64,000 nt of DNA, from the NCBI GenBank assembly GCA_963678705.1, contig OY783204.1, forward strand, positions 27,600,759 through 27,664,758, written 5' to 3'. The notes under the pieces are model-generated. The model searched no databases and was not told the origin of the DNA. It was given only the letters and a program-made list of their open reading frames with translations. This document shows positions 34,491-46,475 of this stretch, piece after piece. The DNA is from Panorpa germanica. Lineage: Eukaryota > Arthropoda > Insecta > Mecoptera > Panorpidae. The position numbers and the translations under genes were made by a program. The stretch's first letter is position 1, and each line of letters starts with the position of its first letter.

Positions 34491-35116
34491 ATGGGCTTGT
34501 GTCCTATGTGTTAATTTCTATAAAAGTGTACTATATATTGATAAAGTGGGTTACTAGAACCTCAAATGTTCAATTAATGTTTAATAACTCTTTATATTTC
34601 AGGAGATATTAACAATTAAAAAAGTCATTTTTCTCTTTAACTATTAAAGGGATTCAACGTTGTGCACATTCCAAATGCATGTGACATCATAACCGTTACC
34701 AACCTTAGATCTCATATATCTCTGCTATATGTATTTAGATATCAAAATATCAAATATTATTTACAGCTATTTCAAGGAACAATAAAATTTCAATATTATG
34801 TCTGCCTTAGCAGGGGTAAATAAAATAAAAACTTATTATTCTTGACTTGCCTTGATTATTTCGACTACCAACAGCTACAAAACATTACCACAGCACTGAC
34901 CTACTCAACAAATAACTGACGTTAAAATGCATTTCACGTCATACAAATATTGCCGACCATTTCTAGCGCTAAAACTACAATTTAAACTTTTAATTGCTAT
35001 ATCTCCGTCACCATTTAGATATTTAATAAAATAGACACGCCAATACATATTCATTAGCATCAATTTCAATCAACAATTGAAAAAATCACCACTAAAAAAT
35101 GAGGGCACAAGCCCAT
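34491..35116 (+). mobile_element. Family-M MITE, copy 3 (full length, 626 bp)
   Basis: Both ends are present: ATGGGCTTGTGTCCT at 34491 and AGGGCACAAGCCCAT ending at 35116, an inverted repeat of about 14 bp with one mismatch. The body matches copies 1 and 2, including TAGCGCTAAAACTA (about 34965-34978) and AATAACTCTTTATATTTCAG. It has no ORF. No convincing target duplication was read (left flank AGAGTA, right flank TCTACA), so the superfamily is open. Confidence 0.85.
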
Positions 35117-36243
35117 TCTACATATTTTTGTACATGGTTTTTGAAACTCGCATAAAATATAATAACTGAAGTAAGGACAACATTATTTAGGTTTATCGGC
35201 CGTGAATATACCCATAAAAGTAAAATTATTATTCCATCCACTCTCAAAATAAATAGCTCACTTTTTGTTATAATATTTGCCATGTTTTAAAATAAAGGCG
35301 TATTTTTAAAAAATATTATTATAGAACATTTTATAAGAGAGTAACCCATGTTGGCAACAATCTAAAACATGTATTTCTTAAGTCTTTTATAGTTAGAGTG
35401 CTTAAGAAGGATTGGATTGTTTTTCTCTATTAAGTTTTAAATGTACTACACAATCCCTAAAAGAATACCACTAGCACCCTTACTAAAACCACCTTGACAA
35501 TATATTATATTTATAAAACACATCTTCAACCGAGGTATCTATCTTCATAGCTGACAATAGAATAGTATTAAGGGTAGAAGAATAATATTCCGACACAAAA
35601 AATATATACTCATATGTTACAAAGTCATGTTATACATGCGAACTATATTTCTCCCTTATATCTAAGGGATGCAACCCATAAAGAAGAGGAACTGATTCTT
35701 TATCATTTGGACGTAGAGAAACAGATTTATTAGAAGATATATCCGGTATTTCAACGTTGGTTTACATTGTCATTATATTCATGGAATCGCTTATGTGTGT
35801 ACAGCGCTCAGAAGACAGCTGTGGCGGTTTTGATAAGTACAGTTTGTAACCAACGTATCAAAGCAAGTTTTTCCCCATAATATCTTGAAGAAACGGTTTG
35901 AAAATGATTTCCAAATAACGGTATGAACCTTAACTTTAATATATCTTAATATAATGCAAAGCTGGATAAGAAAATAAAAATCGTACTCACCAACATTCCA
36001 TTAAAATCAAATGCATAAATAAATTATAAAGTTCGTAGATGTCATCTTATTCAGAAATATGCTTCCGGGATTTCATCAGACCATTCTACTACCCCTTTAT
36101 GGCCGTTTTAGAGGGTAGTTTACATTTTATTATTTTTAAGCATTTATAAATTTATTATTCATTTAGTTTTATTGGTCATAAAATAATTTTACTATCAATA
36201 TTAATAGCTCCATTAAAAGCTTGTTGTTTATTAGCAATATTGA
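35117..36243. other. Gene-free region
   Basis: Nothing is recognisable. Confidence 0.4.
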
Positions 36244-36609
36244 AACGTTAATTTGCTTTTTGTCTTAATAATTTTCATAAACGTTTCACGGGCGTCCGTA
36301 CATATTTTACAGGATGTCGTAGATTTCGCTGGCAGATGCGCTGGTATATCTTGTACTGTTATAACTAAATTTAGCGCCTCTTGTCCCCAATGTCTGTTAA
36401 TATATTTAAAGGAAATAAACATTGTACAATATACAACGAAGTGTAGTTTAAAAAACAGGAGTACAAATTACAATTCAAATGAGACCCTTCACACGTTGAC
36501 AGAGCCGTACTCGCCTATTTTGCAAAGTTTATCTAATAAACAGAAGCATAGCTATCGACTACAGTGTGTAAGCAAAAATTCGAAAAATGTTATCCACAAT
36601 CTCACTTGA
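36244..36609 (+). CDS. Weak candidate exon, open frame with hydrophobic start and Cys residues
   Basis: A frame stays open from 36244 to a TGA at 36607-36609 (about 121 codons) without an in-frame ATG. It begins with a hydrophobic, signal-like run (LLFVLIIFINV) followed by a Cys-containing region (RCAGISCTVITKFSASCPQC). No family is recognised. In AT-rich DNA of this size an open stretch this long can occur by chance, and no splice acceptor or partner exon was found. It is offered only as the least unconvincing non-transposon frame in the middle of the window. Confidence 0.12.
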   Translation, partial: NVNLLFVLIIFINVSRASVHILQDVVDFAGRCAGISCTVITKFSASCPQCLLIYLKEINIVQYTTKCSLKNRSTNYNSNETLHTLTEPYSPILQSLSNKQKHSYRLQCVSKNSKNVIHNLT

Positions 36610-36764
36610 AATCTTAGGCCCTACTTAGCTTAGTTCCCAGGACTTTTAATTGTAAACAATAACGTATAATCAATATATAATTATCTTAATTCAATGCGAG
36701 CGTTGTTGTTCCTTTAGTGAAAAATCTTTACCCATCATTTGAAGCCCCAACAAATTTTGATATA

Positions 36765-36870
36765 AAGATCTATGGCGTTCATGAGTATATATTTTCACTG
36801 AACGGTCACTGCTTTACCGACAGACGAGCTTTGTACCAACTAAAGAAATATAATTTCTTTACATATTTAA
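36765..36870 (+). repeat. Dispersed repeat family B, 3' fragment
   Basis: GTTCATGAGTATAT, then GGTCACTGCTTTACCGACAG, ACGAGCTTTGTACCAACTAA and AATATAATTTCTTTACAT match the 3' end of family B. A ~10-bp insertion follows the first block. Confidence 0.65.
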
Positions 36871-39039
36871 TATTTATTATATCTTAATAGAATATTAAAA
36901 TTTATTATATACAATATACAACTGTCACTTTCGACGCATGCGCATAGAGAACAAATAGAAATATATACCTTTCTCTCTCGCACACATTTTGGCCACACTT
37001 TTAATCTATAGGATATATATGCTATTCACTCTCCATAGCTAAGTTTAGCTAGTATTTCGGTAAAAATTAAAGAAGGTTTGATACTAACTTGACTTTAAAG
37101 GATATCTTTCAGTTCATCCCTGTACAACTTGGTAGGCACGATCAAAAGGGTGTGAGACATAAGAAAAGTTTACGACATAGAGAGCTATTCCGCTTTGGTC
37201 TGGTTTCCTGATCTGAATAATTTAGTCTGCATGAAAGTCTAGTTAACGTAAGCGTCACCAACACTGGCACTAGCTCTGGCGCAGGCAGATGCCGAAGTAG
37301 AGACACCATACTTCCATCTCTTTCATTCCTTCATTGTTTGAATATTTAACAAGGACTTTTTAAAGTTTTATCTTAATAAACAAGTTACTACTTATACGAT
37401 TATCAGTCAACTGTGTTTAAAAATAAGTTAAATGTCTAAGTTAAGTTTACCGAATTCTTTAAATAATTTATTAGACTTAGCATGTTGTTTTGTAAGTTTG
37501 AAGGTAACAGGCGTTGCTACTGTCTTGCAAATTACTGCACACAGGACATATATGTCGTAAAGTACCATATATATCTATTAAACATTGTTATTATTTTCAT
37601 TACTAGTCACGGAATACATAAATGTGTCTGACAGTCGAATCAAATCGTTTTCGACAACCATATGACGTCATAACTTTTGTAATGTCACATATAATCAAAA
37701 TTTAACTTTCAAAAAGATAAATAACAGGGTGGCCAGAGACGTGGAAATATCATGGAAGCATCAGGGAATTTTAAGAAATATCTGGGAATTTGATTGTGGC
37801 AACTATTTCATATATAGTATATTATATTTAAAATTCAAAATGAAATGAATCAGAAAATTTAACGTGTAGCTAATGAAAGTAATATTTGGCGTCAAAAAAA
37901 GCTAAACTTTTAGCTGAAATTCAAGTTATTGATGATTAATTTAAAAATCATCAATAATTTTTTCTATTAAATATTAAGAATTAATTTGTTCTACTTTATA
38001 CTAGTCATTAGCTTATTTTTGTCTTACTCAATTTAAGATACTTTTTATTTACGAGTAATAAATCGTATTTAATTAGTTATTAAACGCCAACTAAGGCAAG
38101 GAGATAAAATGAGATTAGGGAAAAGTACGAAAAACTTTACTGGAAAACCTGAAATTATCAGGGAAATTTTAAATTATTTTAGTTTTTATTTTTTTAATAT
38201 TTTTATTATTTTAATTTTAAATGTTTTTAAAATGTGTAACGTAACAGTATATGGGAGGTATAGATGGTATGGATTAAAAGTCTTTGAAATTTGGGTGACG
38301 TAACTTTTGAATGACCCCTAAAGTCTGCAAATGCGACTACACCCGACTGAAAAAGTCTGAGGTCAATATCTGGAGTCATTTTTTAACAGAATTTTCGTCT
38401 CTCATCACAGAGACATTTTGTTTAAGAAAATACGGTCTGCAGCATCAGCTATCTCTATCTCTTACAAGCAAATCAACCCAGCGACCTATAAAAGATTTAC
38501 CAATAATAAAAATAAAAGATAAAGTCTTAAAATGATCTCGTTTCGAACACGATCGTATGTCAGATTGTAGTTTTATCAGTACCGGTGGTTCCCCAACAAG
38601 GACGTCTTATTTCGTATTCCTTGAAGATACGAGAAGAACCGTGGGATATACCATACCATAGAGGATGAGTATTTTAGATCTAATATTTGTCTAGGATGTT
38701 TCCTTACATGTTGTAATACATATGTAGGTCAAATTGGCATTAAAAATAGGAGAAGTAGAACACTTTGATAATACACACACAGACATCTCTACTGATAGTG
38801 TATACGTCAATATAAGATATGTCTAAGGAGTGTAAAGGTAAGCAACCACTTATCAACATGGAATATATTCAAACAAAGACTATATTCTTACAAAATATAT
38901 AAAAGAAAAATTTTATCAGCGTTATATGCAAAAAAGTACAATTTTTGGTAATTAAATTTTACGCCACTACGCAATAGCCTTTTAAAATAAGTTGTGAACA
39001 AAGAAAAAGAAAAACCTTTGTTCAATCACTAGCCAAATC
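36871..39039. other. Gene-free region with possible hAT-like remnant
   Basis: CAGGGTGGCCAGAGACGTGG at 37725 is followed by repeated TCAGGGAA(A/T)TTTTA words (37761-37775, again near 38158-38170). This is reminiscent of hAT-type termini, but no second end was found. Otherwise nothing was recognised. Confidence 0.3.
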
Positions 39040-39230
39040 TATCTAGAAGAAGTGTGCAAAATTTCAATAGGATCGGTGCATTAGTTTTTGATAAATCGCG
39101 ATCGCGATTGGGATTAAAAATTAATTAGGACGAATTTCCAAATGCTCTCTTACCCAGAGTTTTACTCCGATTGGCTTGTAACTTTGGGGAAATATTATGA
39201 TATGTTGTATTATTTGATCAGAGGTATAGG
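39040..39230 (+). repeat. Diverged family A-related sequence
   Basis: GTGTGCAAAATTTCAATAGG followed by ATCGGTGCATTAG, then CAGAGTTTTACTCCGATTGG and TATGTTGTATTATTT, lie in the same order as in family A (GTGTGCAAAATTTCAAAAGA, ATCGGTCCTGTAG, CAGTTTTACTCCAATCGA, TATGTTGTACAATA). It is probably an older or sister subfamily. Confidence 0.5.
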
Positions 39231-40429
39231 GCTCTTAAGAATGATGAAAAACCGTCAAAAAGCATTAGGCTTCTTGTGTTCTTTGTCGAAATTAGATTAC
39301 AATATTGTTAAAAAACACAACAAACCTAATTATAGGATTTCATAGTAAACAGGAATATCTATTTTTAATGGATTTATTAATTTGATTTACAAACTTTATC
39401 TTGGATTATATTTTCCCATTCTCCCGCTTCCAACGCCATCTGTGTTCTTATCTTCAAACCGTTTGTGTGCTACTATATATGAAATGTAATTTAGTTAGTT
39501 CTTAATGAGAATTACCGAGTCGTTATATTTATCGCCTTAAAGGAATATGTTTGAGATTATCAACAAAGGGTTATTCTGTGGTAAGCTGTTGAATCATTCT
39601 TTTATTTAACAAGAGGTAAACAGTCGTAACTAATAAATAATTTATTTTGAGGTAGATATCTTAACTAGACTCTCCACTTATGTTTATTATGTGAATGAAA
39701 TCCTTAATATTGCACAATAAAGCACAATTGTTATTAATTACTGCTAGTAAGCTAGCCAAATGCTAATTCTAAGATTAATTTTCTATTTCTTATATAGAAA
39801 TTATCTTGCAATGTAAATTTCATACTTGCTAGCTTATTAAGTGCAACATTTTAACAGCAATCATCCTAAATATATTCCATTATTAACACAGTCGATAACA
39901 ATTCAAAGTTGATCTGCAGAATAGGGCCTTTTCTAATATATTTAAGTTAATTTAATCCGCTATCAGCTTTATGTTTTTGAAGCTGTTAAACTTCTAAGAA
40001 ACTTTCTTCCAACGAACATCATCTCCAAGGGGTACAACACTCTGTACCATAAGATAGTGATACTGTGGATACGTCGTTTTCGTACAGCGTGTATAATCCA
40101 ATCCAAATTTGTTATTAATTCCCACTTTATTGTTATCAAAGTAAATGAAGAAGTTTGTAACGATGGTGTTATCACGACACTTTGAAAGTGTCGTAATCGA
40201 CACATTTACACTCTGCCATCTCTTAAGAGTTTGTGGAACTTACGAGTGAATTCTTACATTACGCGGGAATTTCTAAATTGGAAACCACAAATTAATGGTG
40301 ATATTTGTGAGACCAATTTAGTCTGCCTCTTTTAAAATTGTATCTTTTAATACGTATTAATTCAAGATTTCAAAGTCCGCAGATTTCAAAAGTTTGTAGA
40401 TTCCTCTTTATATATAAATCTATAGAACG
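39231..40429. other. Gene-free region
   Basis: Two overlapping minus-strand frames at 39969-40205 are mutually exclusive and featureless. No gene is supported. Confidence 0.4.
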
Positions 40430-40501
40430 ACTAGCTGTCCCGGCCACGCGTTGCTGTGCCTAACGTTTTTGTCATATTACATTACATAGCGCCATCTATT
40501 G

Positions 40502-40551
40502 AATATTTACTCAATCTAGTCAACAGAATATTTACTCAATCTAGTCAACAG
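40502..40551. repeat. Perfect 2 x 25-bp tandem duplication
   Basis: The unit beginning AATATTTACTCAATC is present twice back to back with no mismatch, which implies a recent duplication. Confidence 0.9.
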
Positions 40552-40668
40552 ATGTCGCCATCATCGTCGCCAGATGTCATATGTCATATACAGATAATTA
40601 ATTTGCAATAAGATAATATTGCAATTATAAATTGAGATGTAAGCTATCATGTAATGGAATGGATGTAA

Positions 40669-40721
40669 ACTCCTAAACTACTTAACCGATTTCATAAAAA
40701 TCGGTTAAGTAGTTTAGGAGT
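40669..40721. repeat. 24-bp perfect inverted repeat (hairpin)
   Basis: ACTCCTAAACTACTTAACCG and following bases pair perfectly with the downstream CGGTTAAGTAGTTTAGGAGT around a CATAA loop. In related repeats only the downstream arm is expected, so the upstream arm is probably an inverted duplication of it. Confidence 0.9.
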
Positions 40722-40770
40722 CCATCGCGGACAAACTCGGACAAACATTTGACACGTAATTTATATATAT

Positions 40771-41554
40771 TAAGATAAGCAACAATCTCTACTTTAGCAT
40801 TTTGTATTTTGCTTTATTAATAACATCCTCATATTAAATTTCAAAATGATTTTTATATTGTGTTTAACTTTTATTCCTCTCTTTTTGGTGTATTTTAAAT
40901 AAATATTTTCTAAACCTACTATTGCCTAATGCCTAAAATAACCTACCAACACACAGTGTATGGACCAGAGATACCGAGACCTGGACCACAATGTTACGTT
41001 CACGTTAACCACCATCTGGCGTTCAGTTTTGCGTTCCTGGTATAAGCCATTTTAATTTTGTAAGTCCTTATGTACAATATTTTCATATGGTTTAAAGAGG
41101 ATTTGTTTAATATTTTCATTTTAATGTCAGTATATTGGATTATATATATCTACTAATGTAAATATAGGTATATAAAATGTTATAATAAAGTCTCAACCTA
41201 AAGGATTCAACTTGTCTTAACATATTGGACTATTTAAAATACAAGGAAGCGGAAATATGTAATATTTAAACTTAATATATAACCGTAAGCTCATGTAGGG
41301 TTAAGCCATGTAAAGAGATATTTTATAATTAAACATTTTATTGTTAAAGGTTCACAATTTCTATTTTAACATTTGTTTAAGCGTAACATAATATTATTTA
41401 TTCATTTATTTTAAAGGGCTATCACATTTTAACGTTAGGGCAAACACATACTGGAGACACAACTATTTTAAGACACTATAGTATCATTCGTGATACAAAC
41501 TTCAACCAGACGCTTTAAAGCTCTTTAAAAGCTGAATGTTAGTTGAGTTGTTTA
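40771..41554. other. Gene-free region
   Basis: AT-rich. Nothing was recognised. Confidence 0.4.
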
Positions 41555-42215
41555 GTTGTGTATTCTATATATAAGACAATATCTCCAATTTTATTAGGAG
41601 CTGTAAATTTTTAATCAAACTTATGTGTTGCTCTAAAATCAAAGACTTTTATTTTAGTAATTTACATACACATTATAATAACTTAAATCATACTATCCTA
41701 CCTGAAATCAGAGACACGACATATAAAGTTTGTTATTCAAATTGTCAATTCCTTTTTATCTAATTTTATAATCACTTAAGGTAAAACGATACTTGACCAT
41801 TTTTTCTAGCAAAATATAGATTGGAATTTAACTAGAAAATATAGCAATATTCATTTTCAAAAGTTATTTTTGCGGTTCCAACTCATTAAAAGTCAGTGGA
41901 AGAAAGCTTAACATGTAGATACGTTATTCATCTAACTATTGCAACTTTAGATTTTGATTCGCGTTTATAGTTACTTACATAAAACGATTTAAGCATAAGA
42001 AACATGTTTTTTTTGATAATATTTAACCTGCTGTATAGTATCGCCATCTATATTTCGCTAGAAAAAATGGCCAAGTATCATTTCACCTTAACAGAGCATA
42101 TTGTGAGTGAGTGAGTGAGTTCTGTCAACTCTAAATATCAACTATGTTAGCCGTTATTCCTCACAACGTCATCTATGGAGTTCATGAGTATATGATCACT
42201 GTTTTACCGGCTATC
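41555..42215 (+). repeat. Dispersed repeat family B, copy 2, interrupted by a TTAA MITE
   Basis: The left part (AAGACAATATCTCCAATTTT to CTAATTTTATAATCACTTAA) and the right part (CAGAGCATATTGTG...TTCTGTCAACTC to GTTTTACCGG) match copy 1 at 5700-5900. They are separated by the 308-bp element at 41780-42087. The right part also carries a (GTGA)4 microsatellite at about 42106-42120 that is absent from copy 1, and the left part has about 100 bp of extra sequence. Confidence 0.75.
41780..42087. mobile_element. piggyBac-type MITE, 308 bp, TTAA target duplication
   Basis: TTAA at 41776-41779 and at 42088-42091 flank inverted ends GGTAAAACGATACTTG... and ...CAAGTATCATTTCACC. The ends pair over 42 bp with four mismatches (41780-41821 against 42046-42087). 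TTAA duplication is the hallmark of piggyBac-superfamily insertion. There is no ORF, so this is a non-autonomous element. The host is a family-B repeat, and copy 1 of that repeat shows a single TTAA at the matching position (5811-5814). Confidence 0.88.
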
Positions 42216-42847
42216 TGAAAACCCCTTGTCGATCAATTTCAAACCGAAAGAGATTTTCAAACATCGCACAATATTTTACAAAAGATTTTTATGAAATGCT
42301 AAGAGTTAAGATAATTTTTATCATACCATATATTAATATTGCGTATACCAAAATATGACAGCACTGAAATGAAAAGAGAAGAAGAATTGAGATAAAAATG
42401 GCGTGAGATTTGTTTAGATGTGAATATCCGTTTGTTAAATTGACGGCCTCCTCCATTCTTGCCCTGGAGAGTATTAAGATATGTGTGGAATACAAGAGTA
42501 GGGCCTCGGCTTGGAACACAACGTCTTGTTGAAGCTGCTCACGTCTTCGTATTTAAGCGATGTTACGGTCGTTGCGGAAACCGCGGTTGCGGATCGTGTT
42601 ACATGTTTGATCGTGTTGGGACTCGGATGATAAATGTCTCGATTCAAAAGCCTTAAGGTGTGAGATGTAGTCCCATATTCCTTCAATCAAACTATTCAGA
42701 AGTTCTATGGGGTAGCATCATCATTAAAGTTTAAAGAAAAGCTTTAGATTGTCCAACATCTTATTGAATTGACAACTATTTTATAATGGTCGTATCTTTT
42801 AAATTGTTATTAAAGTATATGTTGATATACTACCCCGCTCCTACTAC
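42216..42847. other. Gene-free region
   Basis: The locally GC-richer sequence at 42455-42625 opens frames on both strands (65-76 codons) with no domain. No gene is supported. Confidence 0.4.
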
Positions 42848-43385
42848 TGTTTTGACGACACAGTTAATATGTAATTATTTCTATAATTACTACATGATAA
42901 AATTAACATTAACAAAGAATGTTCGCTGACGTCACAAAAAAAGGCCCATTGCGGTGCCACTCATAACTCATCACTAGATTTTCTGAAATCGAAAAACCAA
43001 AATGATTTCATTAGTTGAAAAGTTTCTGCAGGTAACGCTGTCGAGTTTTCATGTAAAAAATCCGAAACTTTGTTATTTTAAAATACGTTAAAATTAAAAA
43101 AACATTCGACAGCGTTACCTCGGTATTTATGTAAAGAAAGAGTGTGCAAAATTTCAAAAGAATCGGTCCTGTAGATTTTGAGCTAGAGAGGGCACAGACT
43201 CTGAAAAACCTATGTGTGAGAAACCAAAGTAACACGAAAGACCAGAGGTGAAGACTAAAAGCTCTATATCTCCGACAGTTTTACTCCAATCGACTTCAAA
43301 TTTTTACACAATAAACTTAATATGTTGTACAAAATTATAAATAAATTTAAAAAAAGTTGAAACCGTACTCCTCCCCCTTCATGCA
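42848..43385 (+). repeat. Dispersed repeat family A, copy 3
   Basis: It is collinear with copy 1. The inverted-repeat arms are at 43031-43048 (GGTAACGCTGTCGAGTTT) and 43106-43119 (TCGACAGCGTTACC), here only 57 bp apart because of an internal deletion. The tail is ACTTAATATGTTGTACAAAA followed by a C-rich end. Confidence 0.85.
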
Positions 43386-45654
43386 ATATGTTTTACCTAC
43401 CTAAAAACATAATAATAACTTTTTACATATAATAATTAAATATGTAACATATTAGTCTTTCTGTAGCGTTATATAATTTTACATAAAAAGCTTTCTTAAC
43501 ATAAGAAAACATCTGTGGAAAAATAACTTTTGGTATGTAATTTTATTACTTTTTTACCTTAGAAAATTTATGTAAAACGTAAACCTTTATATATACGTAT
43601 TATGCCACAAATTTAATAGATTTATTACCCCTTTCCGTCCCCTTCGTCAAGTCAATCAATTTTATTTATTCTTGTTTACCACCAGCTGCACATACTGCCA
43701 CTGTTCCACTTTTGCAAAGTTTCGTTTCACTGATTTTAAAATTCAAAATATTAAAAAGTGTGCCAAATTTAATTGAAGTGCTACTCCTAAGCTTTAGGAA
43801 GTTGCTAAAATAATAAGGAGCTTAAATCCTGTATAGAAACAAAACCATCAGCAACTTTTTACAACAATTTCGTTATTTATTTTTCTGAACAGATTTTTCT
43901 CTAAGTACAAAAAAAAGATGATGGTTTTTAGATAATTTATTTGCCGATATAAAGTTTTATTTATGAGGAGCTATTGACCTATATAGAGAAAGTAAGGAAA
44001 GTTATTGAAAATGGCCTCATAAAAGAGGATATAAAGTTTTTCCGGAGTGAAAATATAATAATGGGAATGGAAACTCTATAATAATGATATGGTAAAGAAC
44101 TAAAAACTTTTTGAAAACGTTTTAGTGTTGTTACTAGGATTGTCAAATAAACAATATAAGATTGTTGCAGGGTGTCCGGAAATAATATAACCTATAAATA
44201 TGTATATTGTAAGGACGGTTACATTTTTACGGTAGAAATTGGTACACAAAAGATTTTTACAAAAAAACTACAAGTAGTACAGTCTCTATATAGCAATTTC
44301 TAATTTGTTAAAATAATATTTAAGCTACTTATACGAAGTCATCTTTACCAATTGTTATAAAATTAGGCAATACTAAGTTTTTGCCGAATTGTTCAAAACT
44401 ATGTTTTAATTATTTTATTTTATTTTATTACAGATGGCGTCAGAAACAATTTGTTGCAACAGCTGAGTCAAACTGTAAGTGAATTTTATTTATTATATTC
44501 CATTCTTGTCAACTTTGTATCCCACAGTCGATAAACTTATTAACTTTGTTTCTATTTTACGTTTATATACTTAATATGGTAAATTCGCACGCTGAGTAAT
44601 GCCACTGCTGATAATCCATAGTACACATGCGAGACAGGGTACATTAATAGACTATCGTACACTTTCAGTCGGTTTTTACACAGAGTCGTTTCATTTTCTG
44701 TTTAAGCTTCTGATAAGTGTGATCGATTCAAGTGAAAGTGCTGTTTCAAGAACTATTTTCATCTACTATACAATTGCTACAGTAGCCTACGACCATTTTG
44801 TTTCCATTCATTTTCATTTTGGTGTTTCTGCAAAACAATTCAATGAAAGTAATAATAAATTTCCATTTTTTTTAAAAAGAAAAGCTTTATTGTTTCACAT
44901 TTATTGTTGTTAGATTTTTTCCTCCAAACAATAAATGTTTTCACGTTACAGAATTATCCCCCTTCTTACAATCTCCATCTTATTCTTATCACGTGCTTCA
45001 TGCTATAAATAGTCAGTACAAATCTTAAATAAATCGAAGTTCAACTAAATGTGGACACCAACATAGATTTAGTCAGCTTCCACGTAAATCCTCAGTTAAC
45101 TTAAAGCGTATAGATAAATTGTATTCAATTTGTTATTGTGAGCTTTGGCTACGCCTCCTTCTACATCTACGTCTACGAGTACTAGTAGTAGTATTGCCTG
45201 ATGTTGCTGATGATGCTACGCTTCATCTACGAGTACGTCTGTGGCTCTACGATACGCAAATTGTCTACATTTGCCATTCGTAGCATGTTTGTTCTATGGG
45301 TTTTAACGATTACCTCATACCAACAGCGATCGATGGAGCTTAATATCTCTGGAAGCTAATTTGAATGTAAATTGATGAAATTTAGAGCAACACATATATC
45401 GTACGTCCCCTCTATCACCCGCTCTCATAACCATCCCTCTGGAAATTACACAAAATTCCGTCGATTAGGGGAAAAGTGTTCTACATATGTGTTTGAAGAG
45501 GGTCCAAATGCCGGTATTGTCTTCATTTGTTAAGACTGGATTATATCATATATGGGTGTTCTACTTAAAGCATGGATATTCCTGGATTTTGAGCAGGCTC
45601 CAGTATACTGGGTATAAAGAATCGCTAGATTTTTTGTACCCTATAGAAAATTTT
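43386..45654. other. Gene-free region
   Basis: No gene was recognised. Low-complexity CTAC(A/G)(T/A)-rich sequence lies at about 45153-45255. The 104-codon frame at 44599-44913 has no domain signature. Confidence 0.45.
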
Positions 45655-45780
45655 TATTACTTATCCTAAGCAACCAACATTAATCAAATAAATACAATAG
45701 TTATATATACACATTAGTCTGATCTATATTAAATCTTATTATTTCTACTTACGGTTAAATGCTTGTTTAAATCCTTTAAA
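45655..45780 (+). repeat. Dispersed repeat family D, copy 2
   Basis: It matches 16355-16480 in several blocks (CTTATCCTAAGCAA, CAATAGTTAT, CATTAGTCTGA, AAATCCTTTAAA). It runs directly into family-A copy 4, which suggests one longer element. Confidence 0.6.
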
Positions 45781-46475
45781 GGTCAAAAAGATGCATATTT
45801 TCAATAATGTTTTCTGACGACACAGTTAATATATAATTATTTCTATAATTACTACATGATAAAATGATATTTGGAGAATACTTTGTGAAATTTTCATAAA
45901 TAAATATCAAGAAATGAGGCATTGACAGCGAATCTCCGAATGCGTCACAAAAAAAAGTAACATTGCGGTGCCACTCCTAACTCATCACTGGATTTTCTGA
46001 AATCAGAAAACCAAAATGATTTCATTAGTTGATAAGTTTTTGCAGGTAACGCTGTTAAGTTTTTATTTTTTTTATTGATTTTCAATTTTTTACAGCACTT
46101 AAAAGTCGAAATACCGATTTTTCATGAAAAAAATCAGAAATTTTGTTATTTTAAAATACGTTAAAATTAAAAGAAAAACTCTACAGCGTTACCTTGGCAT
46201 TTATGTAAGGAAAGAGTGTGCCAAATTTCAAAAGAGTCGGTCTAGTAGATTTTGAGCTAGAGAGGGTACCGACTCTGAAAAAGCTATGTGTAAGAGACCG
46301 CATTTAAAAGTTTTAAAGTAACATGAAAGCAGACCAGAGAGGTGAAGACTTAAAACTCTATATCTCTGACAGTTTTACTCCAATCGACTTCAAATTTTTA
46401 CACAATAAACTTAATATGTTGTACAATAATATAAATAAATAAAAAAAGTGAAAAATAAAAAAGTTAAAACCTTAC
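45781..46475 (+). repeat. Dispersed repeat family A, copy 4
   Basis: This is the longest copy and is collinear with copy 1, including GCGGTGCCACTC, GGTAACGCTGTTAAGTTTTT and its partner AAAAACTCTACAGCGTTACC, and the GTTGTACAATAATATAAATA tail. Both arms of the internal inverted repeat carry substitutions here. Confidence 0.85.

Larger units (their letters stand above)
40430..40770 (+). repeat. Dispersed retroelement-like repeat with hairpin
   Basis: CGACTAGCTGTCCCGG (40429-40444) at the start, and TAGTTTAGGAGTCCATCGCG before a TATATATTAAGATAA end, resemble a widespread arthropod non-coding repeat often linked to RTE-type retroelements. That link comes from general recollection and was not checked. 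Inside are a perfect 25-bp tandem duplication (40502-40526 and 40527-40551) and a 24-bp perfect hairpin (40669-40692 with 40698-40721, 5-nt loop). Confidence 0.5.
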
